Below are positions 8,253 to 16,762 of a stretch of 64,000 nt of DNA, in pieces. A model generated the notes under the pieces. The model was not told where the DNA came from, searched no databases, and was given only the letters and a program-made list of their open reading frames with translations. Positions within the stretch are counted from its first letter, which is position 1, and every line of letters starts with the position of its first letter. Position numbers and translations under genes: made by a program. This stretch comes from Phycisphaerae bacterium (GTDB lineage: Bacteria > Planctomycetota > Phycisphaerae > Phycisphaerales > UBA1924): positions 1-64,000 of the forward strand of contig BQMO01000015.1 of NCBI GenBank assembly GCA_022180725.1, read 5' to 3'.

Positions 8253-8684
8253 CTACCTCCGCACCCGGTACGTGACGCTCAGGACACTCGTGAAGACCCG
8301 GTGCTGCTCCAGTGACTCACTCGACACCACGGGCTCGTGGGCGATCCCGATCCACGCCGCATCGGGCGCATCGGGCAGCCGTTTGAGCCGGACGTGGTCG
8401 GCGATTGCCTCGACAAGGTCCAGCAGACCACCGATCTCGGCAGCGTCTCCCTCGGCCGGGAGCTTCTTCTGCACGCCCACGTCGAGCACGCACTCGAAGG
8501 TGCTGCTGTCCCGGCTCGCCGCGGCGATGGCGATCGTGCGCGGCACGATCGACACCCGCAGGTCTTTCAGGTCCTCCAGCGTGAACGCGGGCTGGAACAT
8601 CCGCACCGCGTTCACGGGCTGCCCGAAGGAGCCCGCGTTGATGTGCGCGGTCAGCGCATCGGCGATGGAGACGATGGTGCTCAG
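8253..8684 (-). CDS. Putative tail terminator/completion protein, CTG start
   Basis: The protein of 143 residues begins STIVSIADALTAHIN after its initiator and has the helix-then-strands layout of tail completion proteins (RVSIVPRTIAIAAASRDSST, FTSVLSVTYRVRR). No ATG, GTG or TTG occurs at a suitable place. The best start is CTG 8684, whose bases overlap the TGA stop of the upstream gene (CTGA), the same geometry as the usual ATGA junction, with a purine-rich AAGGGTGG just upstream. Order (connector, terminator, tube, chaperone, tape measure) supports the role; the sequence motif support is moderate. Confidence 0.65.
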   Translation of the reverse strand: MSTIVSIADALTAHINAGSFGQPVNAVRMFQPAFTLEDLKDLRVSIVPRTIAIAAASRDSSTFECVLDVGVQKKLPAEGDAAEIGGLLDLVEAIADHVRLKRLPDAPDAAWIGIAHEPVVSSESLEQHRVFTSVLSVTYRVRR

Positions 8685-8941
8685 GGCGCACCACCCTTCG
8701 CTGCGGCCATGCCCGACACCTTGCCCTCCAGATACGAGACGCGCCGCTCCATTGCCTGGTACTCGGCACGGATGGACCTGGCCTCGCCGATGAACTCGTC
8801 CATGCGCTTCTCCAACTGCTGGAGCTTGGTGGTAACCACGCCCCACTGGACGGTCATCGCGCCGGCGGCGAGGATGATCGTGACGAGCACGCCCGCCCAC
8901 CGCGCCTTGGTCCCGTTCTGTCCATTCCCGTCTGCCATCAC
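8681..8941 (-). CDS. Small single-pass membrane protein with coiled coil (86 aa)
   Basis: Residues 15-36 (WAGVLVTIILAAGAMTVQW) form one membrane segment; residues 38-75 form an amphipathic coiled coil (LQQLEKRMDEFIGEARSI). The N terminus is charged. This topology matches inner-membrane spanin-like or holin-like phage proteins, but its place within the connector genes is unusual for lysis genes. Together with the lipoprotein at 6274-6774 it could form a spanin pair; this is only a hypothesis. It overlaps the genes on both sides by 4 bp. Confidence 0.65.
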   Translation of the reverse strand: MMADGNGQNGTKARWAGVLVTIILAAGAMTVQWGVVTTKLQQLEKRMDEFIGEARSIRAEYQAMERRVSYLEGKVSGMAAAKGGAP

Positions 8942-9318
8942 GTCTCCGTGCCGATGTGCTTGGTGTGAATCCGAAGAACCCTGCGGTACGGGTCGCTGTA
9001 CCGGAACGGGGGTTGGCCGCCCGGCGCGTTGACCTCATACACGAACACGCTTGCCCCGACCGTCTCACGCAACTGGTCGCCCGCCCGCGGCAGGGTCGGG
9101 CCGGCACCCAGGTCCAGGTCCGCCGTCCGCACGAGGAAGTCCTTCGACTCCGTGCGATGGATCAGCCCCGCGTCGTCGGCCTGCTCGAACTCCGTCTTGC
9201 CGATGGTGGCCTGGAGTTCCTTGGTGTCGGGCCCACGCTGGTAGACCACAGCGCGGCTCATGTGCTTGTGCCGCTGGTCATCCAGGAACTCCGAGCCCCG
9301 GTCGAGCAGGTCGCCCAC
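8938..9318 (-). CDS. Head-tail connector/stopper protein
   Basis: The 126-aa protein starts MGDLLDRGSEFLDDQRHKHMS. The helical N terminus is followed by strands including AVVYQRGPDTKELQATIG and a C-terminal DPYRRVLRIHTKHIG. Phage head-tail joining proteins with this pattern (a metal-free beta-barrel plus helix) lie between the capsid/decoration genes and the tail terminator, as here. Function is inferred mainly from order and size. Confidence 0.62.
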   Translation of the reverse strand: MGDLLDRGSEFLDDQRHKHMSRAVVYQRGPDTKELQATIGKTEFEQADDAGLIHRTESKDFLVRTADLDLGAGPTLPRAGDQLRETVGASVFVYEVNAPGGQPPFRYSDPYRRVLRIHTKHIGTET

Positions 9319-9336
9319 GGGAGCCTCCTCGTCGGG

Positions 9337-9684
9337 TCACTGCAGGAGCCGAACGCGGACAACGGTGTCGGCATCGACGGTGGTCTTCACCGCCTTGCCG
9401 ATCAGCTTGTTCGCGCCGGCGGCCGCGTTCTTGGTGGCGTTCTGCGCGCCGGCGTCCCAGTACGTGTTCGTGCCCGCGGGGATGGCGCTGCCCACGCCGC
9501 CCGCCTTGGGGAAGTCGAACACACCCGAGACCGCCAGCGAGCCGAGCTGGTTCGCCTTGATGGGCGCCACCGTGACACCCACCATTTCCGCCTGGACCAC
9601 GACCGCACCGACCAGTGTGTCGGCCCCCGGCGTGTAGTCGATTGCCTCGCCTTCGTGAACGAACTTTGCAGGTCCTGCAGCCAT
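9337..9684 (-). CDS. DUF2190-like capsid decoration protein
   Basis: From ATG 9684 the product is 115 aa, starting MAAGPAKFVHEGEAIDYTPG. The pattern (F.HEG.AIDYTP, GAVVVQAEMVGVTVAPIKAN, GVFDFPK, a C-terminal ADTVVRVRLLQ) fits DUF2190 proteins, which decorate phage heads or form short head fibres. AAGGAG lies eight bases before this ATG. An in-frame ATG at 9759 would add a Gly-rich leader of 25 residues and is considered less likely. Confidence 0.72.
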   Translation of the reverse strand: MAAGPAKFVHEGEAIDYTPGADTLVGAVVVQAEMVGVTVAPIKANQLGSLAVSGVFDFPKAGGVGSAIPAGTNTYWDAGAQNATKNAAAGANKLIGKAVKTTVDADTVVRVRLLQ

Positions 9685-9765
9685 GCCGCCTTCTCCTTCG
9701 CCGGGAATGACCCCGGACTGTTCTTCTCCGGCGCCTCCGCCGATTGGTGTCTCGCCCATACCTCT

Positions 9766-11763
9766 TTACACCTCGCCCTTGCTCTTGATGCCACCGCGGG
9801 TGTCCTGTAGCGCGACCCCGAAGTCGTGGTACCCGCGCATCCGCACGCCCAGCTGGCTGAAGTCCGCGTCGGAGGTCTCGATGGTCGGTGCCTCCTGTCC
9901 GTTGAGGAACGCGGTCTCGATCACGGGCAGGTCGCTCGGGTCGGCGAGGAGGTACCACGCCTTGGCCGAGTTGCCGACGTAGAGGGCGTTGGAGAGGTAG
10001 CGGCTCACCTCGATGCGGAACTTGCCCTGGTGCGGGTTGGCCACGGGGAACTTGGTGTTCGCCGTGGTGTCGCGCATCTCGACGCTCTTGTAGAGCTGCG
10101 TGCCCACCGCCGAAAGCGCCGTCGGCACCAGCAGGATCGACGGCATGACGCCCGTGGGCTTGCCGTCAGAGTCCACCAAGTCCATGAACGTGACCTCGCC
10201 CTTGGTGAGGCCGTCGATGCCGAGGGCAGTGTCGGCGCCCGAGATGAAGTTCTTGTTGCCGACGGCGAAGAACGCGGCGTTGTTCATGAACGCCGTCCAG
10301 AACACGTCGTTGATCTTGAGACCCGAACCGCGGCCGAGCTTGCGGGGCACGGTGGTGATGGCGCCCAGGTCGTCGTTGATGATGTCGCGGCGGTCGATTG
10401 AGAGCATCAGACCGTAGGTGTCGGCCTTGTTGCTGTAGGTCTCCTCGCCCAGCGTCCCGTGCTTGAGCTCACCGCCGGGGGCGACCTGCTCGTACTGGTC
10501 CTTGCCGACCAGGCGGTAGCTGGTGACGGTCTTGAAGTCTGACACGTTGCGAACGGCGCAGATGCTCCGCCACACGCGCTCGACGCTGAAGAAGCCCTCG
10601 AGGAGGAACTTGTTGGCGACGTTGGAGAGAATGCCGCCGACGTCGATGGTGGTCATCCCCGCCTCGATGCCCCGCCCGAAGGCGGCCTCGAGGACGCGGC
10701 GGCTGTCGCGGAAGGTCCGGCCCGTGTAGCCGTTGGCGATCGCGGCCTCGATGAGCAGTTCCTGGAGGCCAAGCCCGCTCTGGAACCGCTTTGCCGCGAC
10801 CTCCAGCGCCTGCGCGGAGCAGACCTTCTCGATTCCTTCGAGCTTGGCGCTCTGGAAGCACGCGGCCTCCAGGACCTCGCTGGTAATGCTCGTGTCGGGT
10901 GCGTGGATCGCCGGGGCCTTTGGACGGCTCGCACGGAGGACTTCGAGCTCGGTCCGCGTGGCGTCCCAGCCGTCGCGGATGGCCTGGGCCTCGATGTCGA
11001 GGTACTTGCCGGCGCAGATCTTCCGCACCGCCGCGATACGGCTGGTCTCCGCTAGTGCCTCGGCACGGAGCGCGGCCGCGCCCGCCCCGGGCGCGGAGTT
11101 GGCATCACCGCCGGCTGGACCGCCGCCGGCACCCCCACCCCCGCCCGCGCCCTGATGGGCGGCGATGGAGGCGCTGGTGCGCCCGTCGGCACCAAGGTCG
11201 ACGAAGCTGATCTCGCCGAGCGTCGACTTGCGGACGACGTTGATGGGGCCGGAGAACTCCAGCCCGTTCACGATCGCCTTCTGCGACTCGCGGATGAACT
11301 CGAACTCCTCGACGCTCGCGCCTACGGACGCCTGCCACGGGAAACCGTTCCGGGAGGATGCGACCACCTCGCGGGCGGTCGCGGTATCGCGCGAGATCAC
11401 CCCGGTGGCGACGAGTTGCCCACCCTCGACCCGGATCGCATCGGTGTGACCGACGCCCGCGGCCGGGTCATGGGCAAACCGGATGGGGCGGCTTTGCGAT
11501 GGGACCGCCAGCCCGGCGAGGTCGAGTACCACAGGGTGCCGCCAGCCGGCGACGCGCATTGCTCCGCCGGTGTACGCCAGCATCTTGAAGCGCGGGAGCG
11601 CCTTCTCGGCATCCGTGCCCCCAGCGCCGGCGGCGATGGCGGTGATCTCCGCCGTACCCGTCAGCGTGAGCGGAGAGGTGCCCGCGGGTGCGGCGGCGGC
11701 CTCAAGCCACAGACGCTTCGGAGTGCTGCGGGTTGCCGGGGCTGCTGGAGTCTTCGTTGCCAT
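9766..11763 (-). CDS. Fused prohead protease / major capsid protein
   Basis: One 665-aa polypeptide carries both activities. Residues about 60-200 form an HK97-type prohead serine protease with His98 (IRFAHDPAAG), Ser146 (WQASVGASVEEF) and Glu184 (TLGEISFVDLGA) in the expected order. A Gly/Ala-rich linker follows (about 205-232). Residues about 290-665 form the major capsid protein (for example VSDFKTVTSYRLVGKDQYEQ, MLSIDRRDIINDDLGAI). The protease would remove itself during head maturation. The ATG at 11763 lies inside the end of the portal gene (62-bp overlap). Protease-capsid fusions are known in other phages but are a minority architecture. Confidence 0.9.
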   Translation of the reverse strand: MATKTPAAPATRSTPKRLWLEAAAAPAGTSPLTLTGTAEITAIAAGAGGTDAEKALPRFKMLAYTGGAMRVAGWRHPVVLDLAGLAVPSQSRPIRFAHDPAAGVGHTDAIRVEGGQLVATGVISRDTATAREVVASSRNGFPWQASVGASVEEFEFIRESQKAIVNGLEFSGPINVVRKSTLGEISFVDLGADGRTSASIAAHQGAGGGGGAGGGPAGGDANSAPGAGAAALRAEALAETSRIAAVRKICAGKYLDIEAQAIRDGWDATRTELEVLRASRPKAPAIHAPDTSITSEVLEAACFQSAKLEGIEKVCSAQALEVAAKRFQSGLGLQELLIEAAIANGYTGRTFRDSRRVLEAAFGRGIEAGMTTIDVGGILSNVANKFLLEGFFSVERVWRSICAVRNVSDFKTVTSYRLVGKDQYEQVAPGGELKHGTLGEETYSNKADTYGLMLSIDRRDIINDDLGAITTVPRKLGRGSGLKINDVFWTAFMNNAAFFAVGNKNFISGADTALGIDGLTKGEVTFMDLVDSDGKPTGVMPSILLVPTALSAVGTQLYKSVEMRDTTANTKFPVANPHQGKFRIEVSRYLSNALYVGNSAKAWYLLADPSDLPVIETAFLNGQEAPTIETSDADFSQLGVRMRGYHDFGVALQDTRGGIKSKGEV

Positions 11764-13240
11764 CGGTGTCGTCCTCTTGAGGTGCGGGCGCGTTGCCCGT
11801 CGGGGTCGTCGGAGCGGGGGTGAGCCCGAGTTCATCCATGAGCGCCCGCTCCTTGGCGCGCTGGCGGAGTTCCTGCTCCCAGTCGCGTCCCTGGCGGGCG
11901 TACTCGGCGGCGAGGGTCGTCGTGTGATTGGCCAGGCGCGTGGCCTGTGCGGTCGCTTCCTTGGCGGGATCGACGTGCTCGACGCCATCCCAGAACCATG
12001 CGTGCTCGGGCAGCGCCACCCCGCGCTCACGAAGCGACTGCGGGAGCAGCCCCTCCACGAGCACGGCCTCGTTGAGCCACGCCTTGAGCAGACGGTCGAG
12101 CACGGCGAGCTGCAGGTGGTGCTGCTCAACGCGGATGCTCTTGAAGTACACCTGGTGGTCCAGGCGGCCGCTGGCGTAGTTGTACCCCGAAGAGTTCCCC
12201 GCCGCGACGTTGAACGGCATGTTCAGGCAGCGGGCGATCTCGTTGAGGATCTCGCGCTTGAACTCGCCGAAAGTCGTGGTCGGCTGCTCGGCGTGGACCT
12301 GCCCGAGCTTCCAGCCGCCGGGGAGCACGGTCGCGAGTCGCTGTTCGAGCTCGACCTCGTCCATCGGCTCCAGCGGGTCGGCCTCGCCGTTGGGCGGAGC
12401 GTCGGTGTAGATGACCGCGGCGAAGTTGGCGGCGGTCTCGGCGGCGGCGATGGTCGCCAGGGTGTACCGGCGGAGCTGCGCGAACAGCGGCAGCGCCGGC
12501 GTGATGTCGGGGATGCCGCGGAGCTGGCCCGGCCGATCGGCGCGGAAGTAGTGCACGACGGCCGATGCCGCGAAGGTGTCGTAAGCGGTCAGGTCGTCGA
12601 TGGGCGCCCGCAGCAGCCCGCTGTCGCCCGGATGCCGCTTCAGCACTCGGTACGCGGACGGGTTACCCCACTGGTCGAGCACGATGCCGTCGATTTCGTC
12701 CGTGCGCCCACGCCGCAGCAGCGGGGTGCAGACCTGGTCCGCCTCGATGAGCTTGAGATCAAGGGAAACGGGGGACCCGATGGCGGGGTTGTTGACCAGG
12801 AGCGCGAACGCCTCGCCGCTCTCGGCTCGGGCCAGTCGCATCGTTCGGAGCTTGCCCGCAAGGTCCACCGCCCGGGACCACTGCTCGAACGCATCCTCGA
12901 TGCGGGCGTTGGCGTCGGCGTCGGCCGTGAGCATCTGCAACCGGGGACCGGTGCCGATGGTGTCGTTGGCGAGCGTGAGGGCGATGCCTTTGGCGTAGGA
13001 GTTGTTGGCAACCTCGTACCGGGCCCGGTTGCGGAGGATGCGCCGCACCTCCGGGTTGATCGCGGCGTTGGGGGACAGGCCGTCCGCGTTCGCCCAGTGC
13101 TTGCGGTTGTCCGGTGTCGTCTGCGCCGAGTCGAATTTCGCCACCACGAACCGCCGCCCGCGGCCGCCGCGCGGAGCATCCGTGCTCCGCTCGGCGGTGC
13201 GGCCGTTTCGATTCAGGAGGTTGACGATGGTCTTGAACAT
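11702..13240 (-). CDS. Phage portal protein, lambda B family
   Basis: The 512-aa protein forms the dodecameric ring at the DNA entry vertex of the head. Lambda-family features are visible: ADGLSPNAAINPEVRRILRN near residue 55, YEVANNSYAKGIALTLANDTIGTGPRLQ around 75-100, and the wing/stem segment RGIPDITPALPLFAQLRRYT near 245. The C-terminal tail is charged and Pro/Glu-rich. It overlaps the capsid fusion gene by 62 bp and follows the 68-aa gene by 9 bp. Confidence 0.93.
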   Translation of the reverse strand: MFKTIVNLLNRNGRTAERSTDAPRGGRGRRFVVAKFDSAQTTPDNRKHWANADGLSPNAAINPEVRRILRNRARYEVANNSYAKGIALTLANDTIGTGPRLQMLTADADANARIEDAFEQWSRAVDLAGKLRTMRLARAESGEAFALLVNNPAIGSPVSLDLKLIEADQVCTPLLRRGRTDEIDGIVLDQWGNPSAYRVLKRHPGDSGLLRAPIDDLTAYDTFAASAVVHYFRADRPGQLRGIPDITPALPLFAQLRRYTLATIAAAETAANFAAVIYTDAPPNGEADPLEPMDEVELEQRLATVLPGGWKLGQVHAEQPTTTFGEFKREILNEIARCLNMPFNVAAGNSSGYNYASGRLDHQVYFKSIRVEQHHLQLAVLDRLLKAWLNEAVLVEGLLPQSLRERGVALPEHAWFWDGVEHVDPAKEATAQATRLANHTTTLAAEYARQGRDWEQELRQRAKERALMDELGLTPAPTTPTGNAPAPQEDDTDGNEDSSSPGNPQHSEASVA

Positions 13241-13249
13241 TGGGAGTGG

Positions 13250-13456
13250 TCAGACGGAGCCGGGCGGGACGACCTTGGCGAACTTGATCCCGAGGCCGGG
13301 CTTCCTCGCGGCGTCCTTGGACGCGAGGTAGCGGTCGGCCTCGATTTGGTCCTTCAGCGGGTGCTGCTCGACGGACTGGCCATCCACCGCTGCCTTCGCG
13401 GGCTGCGAGGCGTTGTCGCGGATGAACTGCTCGAGATCGGGAGTGGGGTCGGGCAT
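13250..13456 (-). CDS. Small protein between terminase and portal (68 aa)
   Basis: The 68-aa protein MPDPTPDLEQFIRDNASQPA has a central segment VDGQSVEQHPLKDQIEADRY and ends KVVPPGSV. Short proteins of this size and place occur in lambda-like head modules, where some join heads to tails. The sequence gives no enzymatic motif. ATG 13456 is the only good start. Confidence 0.68.
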   Translation of the reverse strand: MPDPTPDLEQFIRDNASQPAKAAVDGQSVEQHPLKDQIEADRYLASKDAARKPGLGIKFAKVVPPGSV

Positions 13457-13577
13457 ATGAGTCCCCGGCGCACCGAGCGCGGGGCATCTGCTGGCTCCCT
13501 ATGCCGTTCCGGACAGAACTGCGCGTCGTCAACGCGCACTCGTGCGACTCGTTCCACCGGTAGAACCCGCTGCCGTC

Positions 13578-13769
13578 TCACGCCGCGCCGATTCGCTCAG
13601 AGGTCGTGATCCGGCGTCCGCAGTGACGGCACGCACGACGACGGCGGATGGTGCCGCTCGGTGTGGGCCGCGTGTAGAGCACCTCGAAGTGGCGACATCC
13701 GCACGCCGGACACTCGATGCCCTTGGGGGCAGACGCTGTCCGTGGCTTGGACGGGGTCTTGGGGTTCAC
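13578..13769 (-). CDS. NrdR-like zinc-ribbon protein (63 aa)
   Basis: Starting at GTG 13769, whose bases overlap the terminase stop (GTGA), the 63-aa product contains one zinc ribbon: CPACGC near residues 19-24 and CRHCGRR near 44-50. It is followed by ITTSE. The spacing and the RRRRACRHCGRRITTSE stretch resemble the zinc ribbon of the NrdR repressor, but the ATP-cone is absent. It probably binds nucleic acid and may regulate phage genes. Confidence 0.72.
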   Translation of the reverse strand: MNPKTPSKPRTASAPKGIECPACGCRHFEVLYTRPTPSGTIRRRRACRHCGRRITTSERIGAA

Positions 13770-16051
13770 GCCGAGCGCCCCCTGAGTGCCGAGAGTTTGA
13801 GCCTGGGGCGGGTCACGACCTTGTGGTCCGTGCCGAAGAGCACCGCCCCCTGCATCGACGCGGCGACCGCCGTTCCAACGAGGCAGTCGAACCAGTGGTT
13901 GTCCAGTCCTTCGACGCGGAGTTTCCACTCGTCCACCGTGCGCCCGCGACCCTCCGTCTTGACCCGGTACTCACTGGTCAGGTGCTCGGCGAAGAGCCGG
14001 TGTGGCTCGGGCTTGGCCCCGAAGAGGGAGAGACACCCAGGATCGCCCATCGGCACCGCGATCCGGGCGTGCGCAAAGGACTTCCAGTAGTTCGTGTCGA
14101 ACACGACGTGCCGGACGGCGCGTTTGCCGGTGACAACCGGGATGCGCCAGTTGAGCCCAACGCGATCGCCTCGCTTGCGCTTGTAGTCGCTGAAGGGGAT
14201 GCTGCTGGCCCCGACGTAGCGCCCGTGGCTGGGCATGAGCACCCCCGCGTGCGCGCTTTGACGGCAGAACTGGTACACGACGTCCGTGGACGAGCCCCAG
14301 TTGGCATCGATCAGGCAACGGTCGATCCGCACCATCGCCCCGTCATCGCGCCGCCACTCGCGGGCCAGGTGCGAGGACATCAGGCGCTCCAGCCCGGCGT
14401 AGATGGCCCCTTCAACGCCGGCGCGAGGGGAGCACGTCCCCAGCGTGCGGCGCATGTCCCGCAGCGTGAAATAGGCCGCCTTCTGGTCCGGCTCGGTGCC
14501 GTAGTCGATCACGTAGCCGGTAAAGTCGTCTTCCCAGGCCGCGACGAGGTAGAACAGGGCCTTACCCTGCACGTCCACGAACATCGTCAGCCGCGTGCAG
14601 CCGATGGGCACTTCGGCGCGGGCCTGGCCGTTGAGCTTGGCGGCGATGGAGTCGGCGTTGAGCAGGTCGTCGGCGGCCTGGATCTCCGGGAGAGGCTCGT
14701 TCTGGTACTCCGCGAAGAACGCCGCTTCGTCCTGGAGTTTCAGGTTCATCGCGTGCTGGACCGCAGACAGTTCGTCGTGGTTGAACCGCTCCGGCCAAGC
14801 GATGACGGCGCCCTCGTCCATCGCCGTGCGGTGCTGGCCATAAAACGCGGTGGCCGCCGCGATCCCTCGGTCGTTTCGCAGCCCCTCGGCCCGCAGCTCG
14901 GCGTAGCGCTGCCAAAGCGCATCACGCACGGGGAACGAGTAGACCATCTTCGTTCGCTCGCCCTGCCATTGCGGGTGCTTGTCGCGGTCGAGGATGCGGT
15001 CGGCCAGGTCGTCGGGGCGGACGACCGTCAGTGTCATGAGGCCCGCGATCTTCTTCCCCGGGCCCGCGAGACCCAGAATGGCTCCCGCGAGGATGCGTTC
15101 GCGGTTCGCGCACTGTGAGGGCGAACGGGCGCTCTCGTCAGTCTGTGGGTCGTCGATGAGCACGAGCGACGGGCGCGCCGAGGTGCCGTCCGCCCGCTTG
15201 TGCTTCATGCCGCGGATGCGGCCGGTGATCCCGGCGACGCGGATGATGGCGCCCGCGGCCGCCGAGTCGGGGATCGTCGGCAGCACGATCTCGCGAGCGG
15301 TCCAGCCGATGTGCGTTTGCTTGCCCTGGTAGAGCTGCCCTGAAGCACGCTGGTGGATGCCCTCCAGGCAGCGGATCGGGTGGCAGACCTCTGGGAAGTC
15401 GCCGGCCAGCAGCTCGCTGTTCTCCAGCTCCGCCTTGATGCTCTCCAGCATCCCGGCGGCGTGCTCCTCGTCCGAGCCGATCAACGCCACGAAATCCCGG
15501 TGTCCGTAGAGCATCGCCCACAGGCAGGCGACTTCGCAGAGCGAGGTCTTGCCGCTGCCACGGGGCATCGCCATTGCAAACAGGCCGCCCTCGAGAACCG
15601 CCTGCTCAATCTTGGCGATGACCTTCAGGTGGTCGTCCGACCATTTGAGGTGGAAGGTCTGGAGGAAGTACGTTTCGCAGAAGAACCGGAAGTCCCGGGC
15701 CGCCCGCTCGCGCCGCGCCGGATCGGCCACAAGCGGCAGGTCGCCAATGTCGCGTCCCGAGAGCGAGAGCATGGCGTTGCGCAGCCGCGCCCGCTCCTTC
15801 ATCGCCTCATAGCCCGTGAGCCCCTCCGGCTGCCGGGCCGCTTCCACGAGGGCCTCGTGCCTCGTGGTGACGAGCCAAGCGACGTACCGGAACAGGTCGA
15901 CCTTGCCGGCGTCGCCGTCGCTGGCGACGCGGAACCCGGCGCGGGTACGGTGCCGGTGGAGCTGCCGCTCGCTCACCACCTCGCCCAGCGGCGTGCTGTT
16001 GAGCAGCCGCGCGAGTTCGCCGGGCTTGAGTTTGCGCGGGTCAATCGCCAC
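13766..16051 (-). CDS. Terminase large subunit with N-terminal DNA-binding-like domain
   Basis: The 761-aa packaging motor has an ATPase domain with Walker A AMPRGSGKTS (residues 161-170) and Walker B SLVLIDD (295-301). A C-terminal RNase H-like nuclease domain is marked by MFVDVQGK (about residue 492) and a late Asp-rich region (WFDCLVG). The first 65 residues form an extra domain similar to the separate 82-aa protein encoded just upstream, so this phage seems to have put a small-terminase-like module on its large subunit. It overlaps that upstream gene by 11 bp. Confidence 0.93.
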   Translation of the reverse strand: MAIDPRKLKPGELARLLNSTPLGEVVSERQLHRHRTRAGFRVASDGDAGKVDLFRYVAWLVTTRHEALVEAARQPEGLTGYEAMKERARLRNAMLSLSGRDIGDLPLVADPARRERAARDFRFFCETYFLQTFHLKWSDDHLKVIAKIEQAVLEGGLFAMAMPRGSGKTSLCEVACLWAMLYGHRDFVALIGSDEEHAAGMLESIKAELENSELLAGDFPEVCHPIRCLEGIHQRASGQLYQGKQTHIGWTAREIVLPTIPDSAAAGAIIRVAGITGRIRGMKHKRADGTSARPSLVLIDDPQTDESARSPSQCANRERILAGAILGLAGPGKKIAGLMTLTVVRPDDLADRILDRDKHPQWQGERTKMVYSFPVRDALWQRYAELRAEGLRNDRGIAAATAFYGQHRTAMDEGAVIAWPERFNHDELSAVQHAMNLKLQDEAAFFAEYQNEPLPEIQAADDLLNADSIAAKLNGQARAEVPIGCTRLTMFVDVQGKALFYLVAAWEDDFTGYVIDYGTEPDQKAAYFTLRDMRRTLGTCSPRAGVEGAIYAGLERLMSSHLAREWRRDDGAMVRIDRCLIDANWGSSTDVVYQFCRQSAHAGVLMPSHGRYVGASSIPFSDYKRKRGDRVGLNWRIPVVTGKRAVRHVVFDTNYWKSFAHARIAVPMGDPGCLSLFGAKPEPHRLFAEHLTSEYRVKTEGRGRTVDEWKLRVEGLDNHWFDCLVGTAVAASMQGAVLFGTDHKVVTRPRLKLSALRGRSA

Positions 16052-16289
16052 TGGCGGACATCTCCTTCACAAGCCACGCGGCGTAGTGCACGAGGTTGAG
16101 CGCGCCGTCGGCGTTCACCGGCGCACCCGCGTCGATGTCGGCGCGCAGCATCGCTTCCGTAACCGACTTTCCGCCCAGGCGTGTGAGCACGCGCGCCGCA
16201 TCGTGCACAGGCAGCGCCGCGGGGTTGAGCCGGGACATTCCCTGCCCTGGCGATGTCGCCCCGGAACTAGGCGCGTGTTCGGGAGTCAT
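16041..16289 (-). CDS. Small DNA-binding-like protein, possible small terminase
   Basis: The 82-aa protein starts at ATG 16289, with GGGAGG six bases upstream. From residue 18 it reads MSRLNPAALPVHDAARVL and ends near HYAAWLVKE. The same spacing of L-P-L, a Gly turn, V-[ST]-E, AG-x-V, DG and Y-x-AWLV recurs in the first 65 residues of the terminase, so the two are likely paralogues. As first gene of the packaging operon it is a good candidate for a small terminase or a late-gene regulator. Confidence 0.68.
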   Translation of the reverse strand: MTPEHAPSSGATSPGQGMSRLNPAALPVHDAARVLTRLGGKSVTEAMLRADIDAGAPVNADGALNLVHYAAWLVKEMSASGD

Positions 16290-16307
16290 CGCGGACCTCC
16301 CGGCGGG

Positions 16308-16339
16308 AGTTGCCCACATCTCCGGCATAGTTGCCCACA
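16308..16339 (-). promoter_or_regulatory. Paired 11-bp direct repeat before the late operon
   Basis: AGTTGCCCACA occurs at 16308-16318 and again, identical, at 16329-16339. The repeats are 21 bp apart start to start, two helical turns. They lie 19-50 bp before the first gene of the packaging/structural operon, a natural place for a dimeric activator or repressor of late transcription. No clear sigma-70-like promoter was identified beside them. Confidence 0.55.
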
Positions 16340-16450
16340 AGGGTGAGATTCACGGCGATTCCTCGCGCATTCGCCTTGCCGGTGCGCGGATGTCATGGCT
16401 TCATGTGACCCACGCGGGCGGGAACAACGCCCGCAACGGAGACCACGAGT

Positions 16451-16717
16451 ATGAACGCGAAGAACCGGAAGACGACGAAGCCCGCCGCGACGGAGCCCTC
16501 CGCCGCCGAGACGTACGCGCAGCGCCGCGCCGACATCGCCCGCCTGCTCGACGTCCTGGACATGGAACTCACCAAGCACGCCGAGGGCATGAAGGGCGAC
16601 CCGACCAACTGGGGCCGCGTTGGCGACCTCGGCAAAGTCCGCAGCGACCTCATCGACCTGGTCGGGTTCATGAGCGGCATGGAGCGCGAGGAGGTCGAGC
16701 GCTTCCTCGCCGAGTAA
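16451..16717 (+). CDS. Small phage protein of unknown function (88 aa)
   Basis: First of five small rightward genes. The 88-aa product has a basic, Ala/Thr-rich N terminus (MNAKNRKTTKPAATEPSAAE) and then two amphipathic helices (YAQRRADIARLLDVLDMELT, VRSDLIDLVGFMSG). No domain recognised. The gene is transcribed away from the packaging operon. Confidence 0.68.
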   Translation: MNAKNRKTTKPAATEPSAAETYAQRRADIARLLDVLDMELTKHAEGMKGDPTNWGRVGDLGKVRSDLIDLVGFMSGMEREEVERFLAE

Positions 16718-16762
16718 CCGCCCGCACGACATCCACCCCCACGCCCACGAAGGAGCACGCCC

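Noticed and set aside
6274..8941. Spanin pair (lipoprotein at 6274-6774 and membrane protein at 8681-8941)
   Set aside because: Topologies would fit, but the genes are 2 kb apart within the tail module and no lysin is nearby, so the function was not assigned.
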